A stretch of 64,000 bases of DNA, taken from contig JBAIAA010000662.1 in NCBI GenBank assembly GCA_037893245.1, positions 310,001 through 374,000 of the forward strand, written 5' to 3'. Below are positions 24,111-35,618 of the stretch, piece after piece. The position numbers and the translations under genes were made by a program. The stretch's first letter is position 1, and each line of letters begins with the position of its first letter. The notes under the pieces are model-generated. The model worked only from the letters and a program-made list of their open reading frames with translations, was not told the origin of the DNA and did not search any database. Source of the DNA: Crossaster papposus. Lineage: Eukaryota > Echinodermata > Asteroidea > Velatida > Solasteridae.

Positions 24111-25229
24111 AACACATTGCGTAAGTAATAATGTCTTTTAATTAAGCACTTGATGTGTAAACAGTTGTCATGTCAAGTTGTAAATAGACGGCAATGCAGA
24201 CTCTTGGATAAAACGACACATCGTCAGTGCATCATTAAACCATTTACTCAGGTTTGTCAGAGTATTAGCAGAGTTTACGCACCCCGACCCACAGACGATT
24301 TTTGTGTGATAAACCTTACCATATAATACAAGTTTGCGTAGAGAGTGGTCGTGGTGTTCTCGTTACCAGCAAGCCAGGTTTTGAATTTACCTACGCGGAC
24401 GATGGGCAATCGCTGATATTGAAAAACTCGAGTCGCATTGAGTCCATGCCATCAGCGTTTCAATACCCACATAACACTAAATACCGTACTCGTTCAATTA
24501 CTATATTTGCATTTTAAAAGATTGTTGGGGATAGGCTCAACTAGTCTTGGATGACTGGAATTTGAACAATGCATAAACCTACATGAAAGCAGTCGCAAGG
24601 ACGATATTGACAAAAGACCTTTAAGAGCTTTTCAGTTTTAACCTTTTTTGTATTTTCTACCACAACGACAATTAGTCTGGGAGCCAGCTTTTATATATGG
24701 AATCTGTCGGTTCGTTTCATCCCTAAAGGTATACCCATCACGATATGCGATCGAGGGACTGCCCCCCCCCCCCCCCCTGACGCAAAAAGCAATGAAGCTT
24801 GACCATGACGATGGCAGTTATTATACGCTTACCGACAGTTGTTAGTCGACCTTCAAAGGAGGCAATTGTTAATACCACCCCCCCCCCCCCCCCCTGCGTT
24901 AATCGTAAACAACATGAATTTTTGGGGTTTTTTTCTCGGGAACGGTAAGACATAACGGGTTGGGCTTTTTTTAACCAGATGTTTGAAATAGGATAAGTAA
25001 ACAATCGAAAAAATACAATATTCGGGGATTTCAGGGCAATGTACTCTTTTAAGTGTTGATAGGGTGATCTGTATGATCTGACCTGACTTAAAAATACATA
25101 AACCTTGATTTCATGGATGTAACACGCTAGCTAATACCAGGGGCAGACGAGTCCCAAACCAATTACGCATTCATAACAAATATATAACCCGACTGCAATC
25201 AACTAGAAAACCCTCACATCCGGTGGACA

Positions 25230-25484
25230 TTAAATCTTGTTACGTTTTTCATTCTGAACAATTTTTGGGGAGTTGACTGATGATGTTTGGTTGAAGCTGT
25301 CCCTCCAAAGTTTTTTATCTGTAAGAGAATAGTCCTGATCGAAACCTTCGATATTGCACAAAAAATGACGCGTTTCAGATTTAAAACCGTCAGGTTTATC
25401 CGCGTCTACTACGGATGAGACGTACAGAGAGCATAGAATGAGAGTTGCTGCATTTACAACAATGCACACAGTATCCTGAAATCG
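25230..25484 (-). CDS. Possible short secreted-peptide exon
   Basis: Behind a GATTTCAG acceptor-like site an open stretch encodes a signal-peptide-like hydrophobic segment (NAATLILCSLYVSSVVDA) and about 55 polar residues, to a TAA. There is no ATG in frame, so a start exon would be needed. It could be chance. Confidence 0.2.
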   Translation of the reverse strand, partial: RFQDTVCIVVNAATLILCSLYVSSVVDADKPDGFKSETRHFLCNIEGFDQDYSLTDKKLWRDSFNQTSSVNSPKIVQNEKRNKI

Positions 25485-25749
25485 CCTTAAGCCGGAGACA
25501 AAACGAAGCCAGTGATTCGAAAAGGCCTATGGCTCCTATTTTAAAACGAAGGAGCGCCCTCTATCAGCTACCTGGCTTTTTCTGAGTTAGTACCCAGGCG
25601 TCATTATAGGGCGTTCAATTGATATAATGTACATGTATGTGGTCTCCATCTATTGTAATGTTATCGTCGTGTTTTTCGTGCTAGCGGTAGCACGAACATT
25701 TAATTTTGCATATAAATTGTAGTTTTATGTTGGTGTAAATTTTGGGAAA

Positions 25750-28700
25750 ATGGCTAAGGAGAAAGAAAAAGTCGTGCTTATCACTGGTGCAAACTCGTAA
25801 GTAGATTTTGATTTGTTACACAGTGTCAGTAGGCTACAGTATTTTGTGCATTCTCGCGGTCGGCGAACCAACTTACATGACTTAGTCTTACTCTTACTAG
25901 TCATTGACGTCACGAAGTCGAAGGCAAAGACCCTAGAGCGCCGCGCAGCGCGCTCTACGATCTTTGGTCGAAGGGGCGAGCCGTCCATGGCCGGTCGGAG
26001 GCTGTTCCACCTATTGCACACGCCGACGGGCAAAGGCTCCATTCAATTTGTACATGGAATTACGTGTTTTCTATATATTTGTTTACAGCAATAACAAATT
26101 AATACTTTTTTTCCCGGTGTAAACTTGGGAGATTTTGTTACTTTATAAAACAATACTGTGTAGTGTTAATAATTAATTATTATAATAATTAATTATTTAG
26201 ATTTTTTTCACATAGACCACAACACTATGACTATGTCTATGACTATTCATTGCTACTCATTCCCTTTGAGTATATAGTAGGGGGCGATAACTAACAGCCA
26301 CCACTGACCAATCAGAGACAAGAAACAAGGCCCGGTGACGTCATGCCAACCGCGAGAATCATGTTCATAGGCTGCCTAGGCATAGCAACATGCTTTAATT
26401 TTTTAACCCTAACATTTTTCCCTTCGCGCTAAAGTGCATTTACAATGGAAAGATAAACGAGCTTTATGTCCAACCGTGAGAATGATGTTAACTTGCACTA
26501 AAGTTGCAGCTTTTCCTTGTCCTTGGTTTGGCCGAGGCTAGCCCTAGGGCTCGGTGATGGGTGGGGCTGGGGGCGTAGATTTGTTTTTCTTGGGTGGAGG
26601 GGTAATTATTATAAATGGGCATCTTTAGACCCCTCACGTCATGATATAATACAGTTGTATTTAGGTAATATTGTTATTTCTCAGTCAATTCATTAATACG
26701 CTACATGATTGTAGGTCCAGTAGTATTTTGAACGGTTTATGTCAACCTCTCACAGCAGACGATATAGTGAGGTCTGGGGTTCGAATCCTGCCAATGCTCA
26801 TCAATTAATATTTTTGGTCTAAGTTATATTGTTGAGGTGAGTTTAATTTAAGGGAAAGCAGCAAGCCTTTGGTGATAGTTTAATACATTCTCTCCAGTAT
26901 TTTTTTTTTTAAATTAAATGATAATTAATTAACAAAATCACCCATGCCTTTTTTTAAGTTGCCAGATGTAAATCTAAGATTTGTTTTCTCATAGCCTAAT
27001 TTTCTGAGTGTTTCACATTTAGAACTTCAGCTGCAATTGATGCTTTGAAAATTTCTCTTTTAACTTTTGTAAAAATAAAGTGTAGTCTTAGAGGCCTATT
27101 CACAGTATAAAAAAAAAACAACTGAAACTATAAAGATTTTACTGCTGTTCCTTGTGAAGTGGTATTGGCCTGAGTTTTGCTGATCGACTCCTGACTATGG
27201 ATCCAACCGTGGTCCTATGCTTAGCCTGTCGTAACCCTAGCAAGGCAGATACAGCTAAGAAGGCATTACTCACAACCCACCCAACGGCTAGGATAGATCT
27301 GGTACGACTAGACACCAGCGACATCAAAGGGATATTTGAAACTGCAAAAAATATCCAAAGAAAGTGAGTAGATTTTTCCAGAATGATTGCATGAAAAACT
27401 GAATTAACTTCTAAAATGACATACGATAACTAATTTATGTTTAATAAGAGACTAATCAAGAACAATTGAAAATTGAAACCTGAATTGAATAGATCTGTGT
27501 GTTTCTTCACAATGAAGGCAAGTGTAAGGAAAATAAATGTGTATAATTTATATTTTATCACATAAAAATCCTTACAAGATTATTATATCTTTCGCTATTT
27601 TATGTAAAGCTCTCCAGTTATATTGTTTGTTAGACATTTATCACCCATTTTATTTGTATTTTAATAATTTATCAGCATTCTTTTTGTATGTAAATCCAAG
27701 CCGAATAAATATTTTTCATTTCCCCCCCAGATATTCCAGGATAGATTTCTTGTACCTGAATGCCGGCATAATGCCTGTCACCCACTTGAACTGGAAACAC
27801 ATGTTTAAATCGATTCTCACTCCGTAAGTTCTCAAATCTTTGGACATAATTGTTTTTTGTTTGTGGAAATGCTGTTATTTTCCATGATGGTTTTTATACA
27901 GTTGCTACAAGTGAAGCCTTTTATCAAGGTGTCTGTATTTTGTGATTGTTAAACAAAGTTTGCAAACATTTTTAAGCAGAATAATTTGTATTGGATTCAA
28001 ACATATGCTGGTACCAGGACATTGTCTCATTTTATCAGTCACTGTGTAACATCAATATTACACATTGTGAATAATAAGGGGTTTTGTACAGAAACAGTAT
28101 TCCCCAAAGTACAGACATAATTAAGATGCATTGAATATCAAAACAATGTCCTCATGAGACATTCACCAGTATAAAACCTGTAGTAACAAAAAACTTGTGT
28201 ACATTCTTGATTCAAATCATTTTTCCTTCTGTAAACAATTAATTTAGACAAAATCAAGTATTCTTGTTATGCCCCAACTTGACCATCGATCCCAACTTAA
28301 GCTGAGTTCATCTTAACAAAAGTGGGACATTGTGGGGATCACTCAATGAAGATACGATTTTTTATCTTATAATACACAAATAAACCACAAGGGAGACTGA
28401 ATATGTAAATTTGCATAAATTTCAAAGTGAACAAAGAAATTGGCAATTGGATTATTTGTTGTAATTCTTATCAGACTGCAGCTTATTGACATGTTGACGA
28501 CGGGCCAGGGTTTGCTCAATCTCGAAGACATCACAACCAAAGATGGACTCAAGTCCATATTCTCCACAAACATTTTTGGCCATTTTGTACTGGTAAGCAG
28601 TCTTGTCATATTTTGATTAATTTTGATCACTTTCATTATTGGATGTTTTCTAATCCGTAGTTACTTAGGATTTTTTTTATAAATCTACAGATTAAGGTTT

Positions 28701-31187
28701 ATGTGTGGCTCTATGTTTCCATCAGAACTTTTTGTCTGTATCTCTATTAACCCTTCCTCTATGAGGGCAGATCACTGCATGGCAGTATTACATGCCAATT
28801 CACTCCAGCTGTGCACTGAAGGATTTGTACTCATTTATTTTCATGTCCAGTAATCCTTTAGTTTTTTCCCCCTTTCAAAAAATGTCTTTAGATACAAGAA
28901 TTGGAAGACCTTTTATGCCGGTCACAAACTCGTATCGTATGGACATCATCTAGTAATGCTCACAAGATGAATTTTAGCCTCCAAGATATACAGCATAAAC
29001 ATGGGTAGGAACTAGGAAGGAGTCCCAATTATGTGCAATAAGCAAGTGTAGATGTTTTGTTTTTTCGTAAGAGTTTTCTTTTTTTCCAACTAAACAATGG
29101 GTTAACAACTTTCCCCCGAGTACCGACAGTACAGTGTGACAGATATTCCTTTTTTGCTTTCCCATAATTTCTAAACCGAATTTACCTACTTGTAAGATGA
29201 TTGATGAAAACCTTTGACACAGCCTGGATAGTACTCATCTTATCTTTGTGGATGTGCCGTGGCCTAGTTGTCTGAAGCATTGAATTCGTTGTCTGCGGGT
29301 AGTTCTGCAGGTTGGGGGTTCCAGCCCGGCCTGGGCTAGGACACTTCTACACATAATATGGGTAGAGGCATTAATAATGCCTTGCAGTGGACTAGTTACC
29401 CATCCCAATCCTATTCATGCTGCGAAGAGATCAAAATGTCTTGTTTCAGTGCGAGGGGCTTGTTCTTTCATACTTTTCTCAAGTAGCCCACACCTTGAGT
29501 GACCTTTGGCCTTGTGATGGAAGTTTTGCATTCAAAATAAATTTAAAAAAAATTTAAACAAACATTGGTGTAAACTTGAATAAATATTCATGTATAGTTT
29601 TCACTTTGTACCTCTCAGAACTCAGGGATACAGTTCGTCCAAATACGCCATGGACATCCTCAACATTGCACTGAATGAGAAATACAACAAACAAGGAGTC
29701 TACAGTCACGTGATCTCACCGGGTGTCGTGGCAACTAACATCACCAGCACATTCTTTCCAACCTGGATGTGGTCGGTCTTGTACCCAGTGCTCCTGCTGG
29801 TAAGTGGAATGTGGGGTCGTCATGGTGCCTGGTGGGTTTTTTTCCTACAAATGTCATCAAATTTGTTTCTAGTGATGACCGTAAAGAAGGAGACTGTTTA
29901 TTTTTGACCATTTAATGTTGACCATTTATTGTGACTGACCATTTATTGTTTAACTGAAAATGGCAATGCACTTAATTTCAAGCTTTTAGTTTGGCTATTT
30001 GTTTCTGTTTTCTCATTTCATATAGGTTCGAGTTTTTGCTCCAAGGTTTGTGATTGAGCCGAGTATAGGGGCAGAATCTATGGTAAGAAGTAGTTACCTA
30101 CAGGAGCTTTATTATTATGGCCAAGATGCCGTCATAATTTAATCAGCTGAATAAGAACATGTCCCAAATAATATTTCTTTAAAAAAATATATATTAATTA
30201 ATTTTTTATTTATTTATATATGAACAGAATTCTACATATAATTATTTCATTGGTTATGCTGAATTTAACAAAAAAAGTATTAATAATTGTTTTATTTATT
30301 TGTATATGAACAGAATTCTACATATGATTATTTCATTGGGTTCTTTTCGTTTCTCCCACAAATTTTGACTCTGGTGCAGATGAAGTTGAGTACATTTTAG
30401 CTTTTAGAATGCAGTCACAAACTCTTATTTATGTCATTTAGTTTTGAATGTTTCATTTGTTAGTTGTGGGTGTTCAGGGAAGACAGAATCAGTATTCGAT
30501 GCGACCGTAAATACACCAGTTACAGCTCCGCAATCGGGAATAGTTACATCGTACCAGAGGAGGCAAGTATATCACTAAGCCAGCTGTACTCGTACAAGCT
30601 GAAACAAAATACTCATCATTATCAAATCTGTCAAAGAGACGCTTTGCAAGCACATCGCTAGAAATTATTTGTGCAGAAGGTATGTAGGAAACAACATTTT
30701 GATTCTATGCATAATGGCGTGAATAAAACAGATTTGGGGCATTTTTGTTTTTATATTTCTAGAAATGAAACGGGGAAGATTGTCCCAAAAATTACATAAT
30801 AAATACAAAATACAATATAGCCCATCTAAAAAAATGTTTGAAACATTTGCATTATAAACAGCAACTTAACAGCTATTTTATAAAGTTTGTCAGACCTAAA
30901 TAAGAGTAACTTTCATATAATTTAAGGTGGCTTATTTGCAAGTTAAAAAAAAAAAAAATCATACGTACACTTGTTTAGATTGAGAAAAAGCCTGTACAGT
31001 TGAACATATTTGTAAGGTCTTGTTAAAAACCTTTAAAAAGATGTCATGATTTAAATATTAAGCACTTTTTGCATTATTTCAGATTGATTATGAATCCAAA
31101 GAACCAATGATGCTGTACAATCAGTTGGATAAGCTGTACAAGATGTTTCAAGATAAGTACAATACACCAACCAACATTGGCAAATAA
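25750..31187 (+). CDS. HSD17B7: 3-keto-steroid reductase / 17-beta-hydroxysteroid dehydrogenase 7
   Basis: Short-chain dehydrogenase of the ER membrane that reduces 3-keto sterol intermediates in cholesterol synthesis, and estrone in vertebrates. Exons: 25750-25796, 27160-27363, 27731-27823, 28475-28592, 28892-29004, 29619-29799, 30026-30082, 30464-30562, 31083-31187. All phases close, giving 338 residues against 341 in the human protein. Seen: the nucleotide-binding TGANSGIG split over exons 1 and 2, LNAGIMP, TNIFGHF, the catalytic serine region in VWTSSSN, and the active-site YSSSKYA (Tyr and Lys). The seventh segment, [12 protein letters not shown], is the expected hydrophobic membrane-associated part. 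Intron 8 has a GC donor (GAG then GCAAGT). Intron 1 is long and includes a CpG-richer stretch and a SINE-like B box. No gene partners. Confidence 0.96.
26735..26815 (+). repeat. tRNA-like SINE fragment
   Basis: In HSD17B7 intron 1. A near-perfect B box GGGGTTCGAATCCTGCC at about 26776-26792 follows a weak A-box region, without a complete cloverleaf. Confidence 0.35.
29251..29570 (+). repeat. tRNA-derived SINE
   Basis: In HSD17B7 intron 5. An A-box-like GTGGCCTAGTTG (29259-29270) and a B-box-like GGTTCCAGCCC (29317-29327) are spaced as in a tRNA head. About 200 bp of unrelated body follows, then an A-rich tail ending near 29570. Confidence 0.6.
30203..30342. repeat. Direct repeat, 86-bp spacing
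   Basis: ATATGAACAGAATTCTACAT occurs near 30218 and again near 30304, each followed by an ATTATTTCATTGG block, in HSD17B7 intron 7. Confidence 0.8.
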
Positions 31188-33586
31188 TGAGTGTCTATCA
31201 TCATCTCTCCAAATCAACAGTGTGTATACTCCATGCCTAGTGTCACTGTACTTTGTAGAGGATGCTTTATCCTCCCACAATCCTCCCACAATCCCCGAGT
31301 CCGAGTAATGCAGGTAATGTTTGAGGCACTGCTAAATTCTGTGCCGCTGGGTTTTCTGTGTCCGTACTGTTTTGGTACATAAAGTTTAGCGTGTACGTAC
31401 GTTCGTACGTACATTGTACACCTTGTTTTTTTTATCTGCACCACACTGTATTGTTTTTAAAAAAAATGTTGTCATTTCGAAGCAATTTCTTTGTGGTATT
31501 TTGTCAAGTCCTGAGTCACATAGGATGAGTCCAAGTCCCGAGTCACACAAGTCTGTCCTATCAGTAGAACTGGCATTTTGCTGATTTGCCCTCGGCAGAT
31601 TTGAACCAATTAAAGAAATTAGGCCAAAAATAGTGTGCTTTTTGTGAGTAAAAAGACAAATTAGACCAGCACATATTGACCATGTGATAACTTGCATATT
31701 ATATTACTTTAAGTTACAGTACAGAAAATTTTGTTTAAACACTTTTAATTTGTTATGTTTAAAACAAAATAAATACAATTTGTTTAATTTATCGGATTTT
31801 GTTTTTATTCTGAAGAGGAATTCTACCCGATTGTGTCTAAAATATTATTGTGGTGCCAAATATGTCATTTGGTTTCCTAGGATTTTCCCCTAGAGAAAGG
31901 AAACTTTTTGGGCACAAAAGCTAGGAGTTTGGTGGCAGCACTCATGAAATCAAATCTTGACTCTCAAAACTAGGTGGTTTTTTTTTTTTTTGGGGGGAGG
32001 GTTTTTTGGGGGGAATTCTAAACAAAAAGTAAAAACGCATTACAAATGAATGTTATATTCAGAAAAAAAAGTTATAAAACCAAATTGTGTGTGAACTGTG
32101 AATTACCATATGGAATTATAATGGTATTAAAACTGTGGAGACATTGACATCTGTAAATTAACGTTTTTGTAAAAAAAGGTTTCACGTTTAAGATGAAAGT
32201 TTGCCAAACCATTTACCCGTGTTAAAACAGTTGTATTTTATTAGAAAATTTACCAATGTATTACAAATGTCAAAGATCTGAACAGGCGTGTATCTACATA
32301 AATTATACGTATATTTTATGCATTTAAACTAATTCTGCATTGTTATCTGTGCAATTTAAAATATTTAAATTATAAATCAAATTATTTAATTGCAGTGATT
32401 GTAACCAAATATTTGTTACTTATTACATTATAATGTAAATTGTGTTAAACTTTATGTATAATTTATGCTATACAGGGTGTCTTCCTCCCCCCCCCCAAAA
32501 AAAATAATATATAAAGTTATAATAATAGATGTAACATGCTTGTTGATTTATACACAAATTCTTGTAAAATGTAATTATCAAACACTTATATTTGGCATTT
32601 GGCATTCGGCCTTCATGTAAAACATTGAGATTAAAAAACATCCAAATGTGAACGTAGCATGGCTGAACGTAGACATGGCCTTGTATAATGGCGACTGGAT
32701 AAAAATATGATCCAAATGCAACAGGCCTCGCAACAAAAAATGTTAAAATTTCATATAAATCACGGCATAGAAAACTGGACTACAAGCACATGTAAGAAAT
32801 GCTAAAGGTATTTGAAAGTCAAAACGCAACAAATAAACTTTTTTTTTTGGGGGGGGGGGGGGCGGTTTTTTTGGAGGACACCCTGTATAACACAGTGATA
32901 GATGGTGATAATTATAAGTACTTTAAACTAATTTACTTCCCATTGTTACAAAAGTCCAACAATAAAAAAAAAAATGTTTTTACTAGACTGTAAATGCTGA
33001 ATTTATTAAACTTGAAAAAAGAAGCTGTAATCAAGTATCAAATTAATGAAAACTTACATGTAACCCAGATGTAATTTATCCCCTATGGATACTTCATTTT
33101 AACAAAACAAAACTAAATCACCTTTTATGATTTCCCAAAGGTGCGGCTTGTGAAGCTGTCTTTAACTCAACTTTCAAGTCTTTTGCATCTAAAACAAACC
33201 AGTAGAACATTCAATGCAGAAACTGCAAGCTGCATCAAATCAGGCTTTAAACCAGTTCGCGCCGTGATTATTGTAACATTCACCGAGGCGAGGCGCGATC
33301 CGAGGCAGGTTCAGGCCGATGGTATCGAGATACACGCCCTTAAATTTCCGGCCTTGCTCACTGCTGACAGACATTTCCAGCCTTGCTCGTGGCGTGTTTA
33401 TGCGTCATCCGTTTTGAAGCTCGATAAAACTTTGCGTGTATATACATCCTCCGGCGCAAACTGGTTAAAGAACCTCTTTGCCCTTGAGAAGTCGGCTAAT
33501 TTTCTTGACATATATTTTAGATCATTTTGCACAAATACATGTGCATGTCTATGATAAGAGGGAATGAAGATATTTTCGAAGATATA
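31188..33586. other. Convergent intergenic region HSD17B7 / TOR4A
   Basis: Between two gene 3' ends. AT-rich, with a G homopolymer near 32847 and a T/G run near 31978. It carries MITE family C copy 1 at 33247-33468. Open frames here are short, and the one over 33141-33554 runs through the MITE, so I call none. Confidence 0.6.
33247..33468. mobile_element. MITE family C, copy 1 (TTAA target site)
   Basis: Ends ACCAGTTCGCGCC and GGCGCAAACTGG are inverted repeats flanked by TTAA. The interior matches the copy at 51345-51597 in the same orientation (shared TTTCCGGCCTTGCTC, GCTGCTGACAGACATTTC, GCATCATCCGTTTTGAA or close variants). Confidence 0.85.
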
Positions 33587-35618
33587 TTAGAAAGGTTTCT
33601 TAAATTCAAATGTTCTTGGACTGTCTTTATGAAGCAAGTCCACCTTCCCAGCAACCTTCTTGCAGCCAGAGGATGAGAATATGGGCCAGTCCTCGGGGAA
33701 GTACGTCAGCTGGTCAGCCACCCACTCTAAGCGTTCCTCACTTGCTGTCATATTCTTGTGCTCAAGTCTACGTCGAGCACACTCTTTGATGTGGTATCTC
33801 TCCAGCGGCAGAAAGGGAATACGAACGTAGTCCTCTGGATGAAGCCAGGTCTGGATTGAATCTTGCTTGTCCAGGTTTGCTATGAGGTGGCTCCAGGGTT
33901 CCTGCCAGTTTGGTTCCTGGGTAGTGAGGCTGTTTCGGTTGTGACCCCGTCTCATATTGGCGATGAGGAACTCGTTGATGGCGTTGGAACCAGTCATAGT
34001 CATTATAATGAAGATCTCAGTACTTTTCTTTGATCGTGGTAGGTATTTTGAGTTGATTTTAGCCAAGGCTTGACCAAGTGCTTGCGTTAGGTCAGTGGAT
34101 GTGTCATCCCGTAGGGCATCAAAGATGAAAACTGAAAAACAGCAAGTGTCTGGTTTGCCTTCCTGTGAACCATTCAACCAGTCTTTGATAGCATCGATGA
34201 ACATCTGTTTTGAGTTCTCCCTCTTTGCCCTCATGAACACATCAGAACTGAACAGATGAATGCAAGAGTTTCTCTTAGACCCTTTGAAGACACTTTCTGT
34301 GATGACGTTGGCAGTATGGGTCTTGCCAACTCCAGAGCTCCCATGGAAGAACATTACAAGGGGCTTTCCTGTGTCTTGAAATCTGCTACCTCTAATGGCA
34401 TCAATTATCAGATAAGAAGCAGCAGGCTGGCCAATTAGGCTCTTTTCAAGTTCATGTCTTACATCAGTGATGTTTACGCTTAATGGGCACACACTGCTGG
34501 AAGCAAACATGGACACCAGGCCAACAGGAGCGCCATAACACCAAACCAAGAGTGTCCCCAACAGCAAAACCAGTAGAAACAAGGGAATGAGATAACAGTA
34601 GCAGGAAGCTAGGAATCCCCGTGATAGGGTCTCCTCTGGATGGTCTTGTTCTAGGATGCCTCGATAGCGATCAGATCCAACGAGGTTCCTACCAAGCCTG
34701 CTGGAACCATCGCGAGGCAGTTGAAGGTCCTTCCAGCCTTTAGAATAATGTCGTTGACGCACTTGTAAGTCTGGTGAGCCTGATGAGCCTGGTGAGCCTG
34801 ATGAGCCTGGTGATCCTGGCGAGCCTTGACCCCCACTATCACCATGGTCAAGGGGAGATCTGCTTCCACCTCTAAGATTCCTCATTGACAATGTCTTAGT
34901 CCCGGGAGAAGCTCTCCCCTCCTTTCCTCTACCGTCCCTTGGTGACTCAGTCCCAGCTGGCAAACTTTGTACTGCTTCATGCTTCCTTGGACTCGGGGAA
35001 CCACCGCCACGCCCCTGCTTGGATTTATCTGGAGACTCAATACTCACAGCGGGACTGAAAGGGGATCTCTTGGGGGCATTTGGTGGGAGGGTGTAACAGA
35101 GGGTGTTCTGGAGGCAAACTGTTCTGTGACCCGACGGAGAGTCAAACACAACAGCTCTCGATTGTTGATACATGCAGGGTGTGCCAGGAGAACTGTGTGC
35201 TCCAACAGGTGTGATGGCTTTGGAGGGTGACACCTGAAAATGAAAGGTATATCATAGTCTTGCAAAGCAAACAGACAAAACTTTGATGTACATTGTGAAA
35301 CAAAAAAGTATTGGAAAAAATACTAGATTTGTTATTTTGCAGGATTGGGTCACAAATCATTTCGTATAGCTACTATTCCTATATTTTTTTTTCCTGAAAG
35401 GCTTTTACCTTTTCTTGTTCAGTTGGCCATGTCAGTGCCAGACAATCCTTGGGCGGACTGTCGTGCCGAGAGGGTAACATAAGGATTGGTGTTGTTGACT
35501 GGTTTTCTTCTAGGGACTGTACAGGGGGAGGCGTGTTCCTTGTCGGACTTGGAGCACGAGGTAAAAACATCGCTGGATGGGAGCTGGGATATACCAGGTA
35601 GCTGGTAGGATTGTCACG
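33587..35618 (-). CDS. TOR4A: Torsin-4A-like AAA+ protein
   Basis: Torsins are ER/nuclear-envelope-lumen AAA+ proteins; TOR4A is a membrane-anchored member. Exons: 35618-35409 and 35233-33587, joined in phase 0. The first ATG of the upstream exon is at 35570, giving 602 residues; frame stays open to an acceptor-like site at 35619, so the true start may lie in an earlier exon. Order: a long Pro/Ser-rich N-terminal region with a collagen-like Gly-Ser-Pro stretch, one transmembrane helix (YLIPLFLLVLLLGTLLVWCY), then the torsin AAA+ domain with Walker A GSSGVGKT, the torsin-type FLPLERYHIKECARRRL, and sensor 2 SSGCKKVAGKVDLL. Odd: Walker B reads FIFDAL, with Ala where active torsins have Glu, and the sensor 1 stretch reads IMTMTG where TorsinA has an Asn. 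Human TOR4A is about 420 residues; the excess is the N-terminal region. Confidence 0.88.

Larger units (their letters stand above)
20924..25749. other. Repeat-rich intergenic block
   Basis: About 4.8 kb between the unrecognised secreted gene and HSD17B7. It holds a candidate mobile element (21.06-23.57 kb) with a 108-bp tandem array and one orphan exon, a degenerate two-copy repeat (23.7-24.1 kb), and C homopolymers near 24762 and 24878. From 24.3 to 25.2 kb I see nothing else. Confidence 0.6.

Noticed and set aside
33141..33554. 137-codon open frame on the plus strand
   Set aside because: It runs through MITE family C and is explained by that element's GC-rich sequence.
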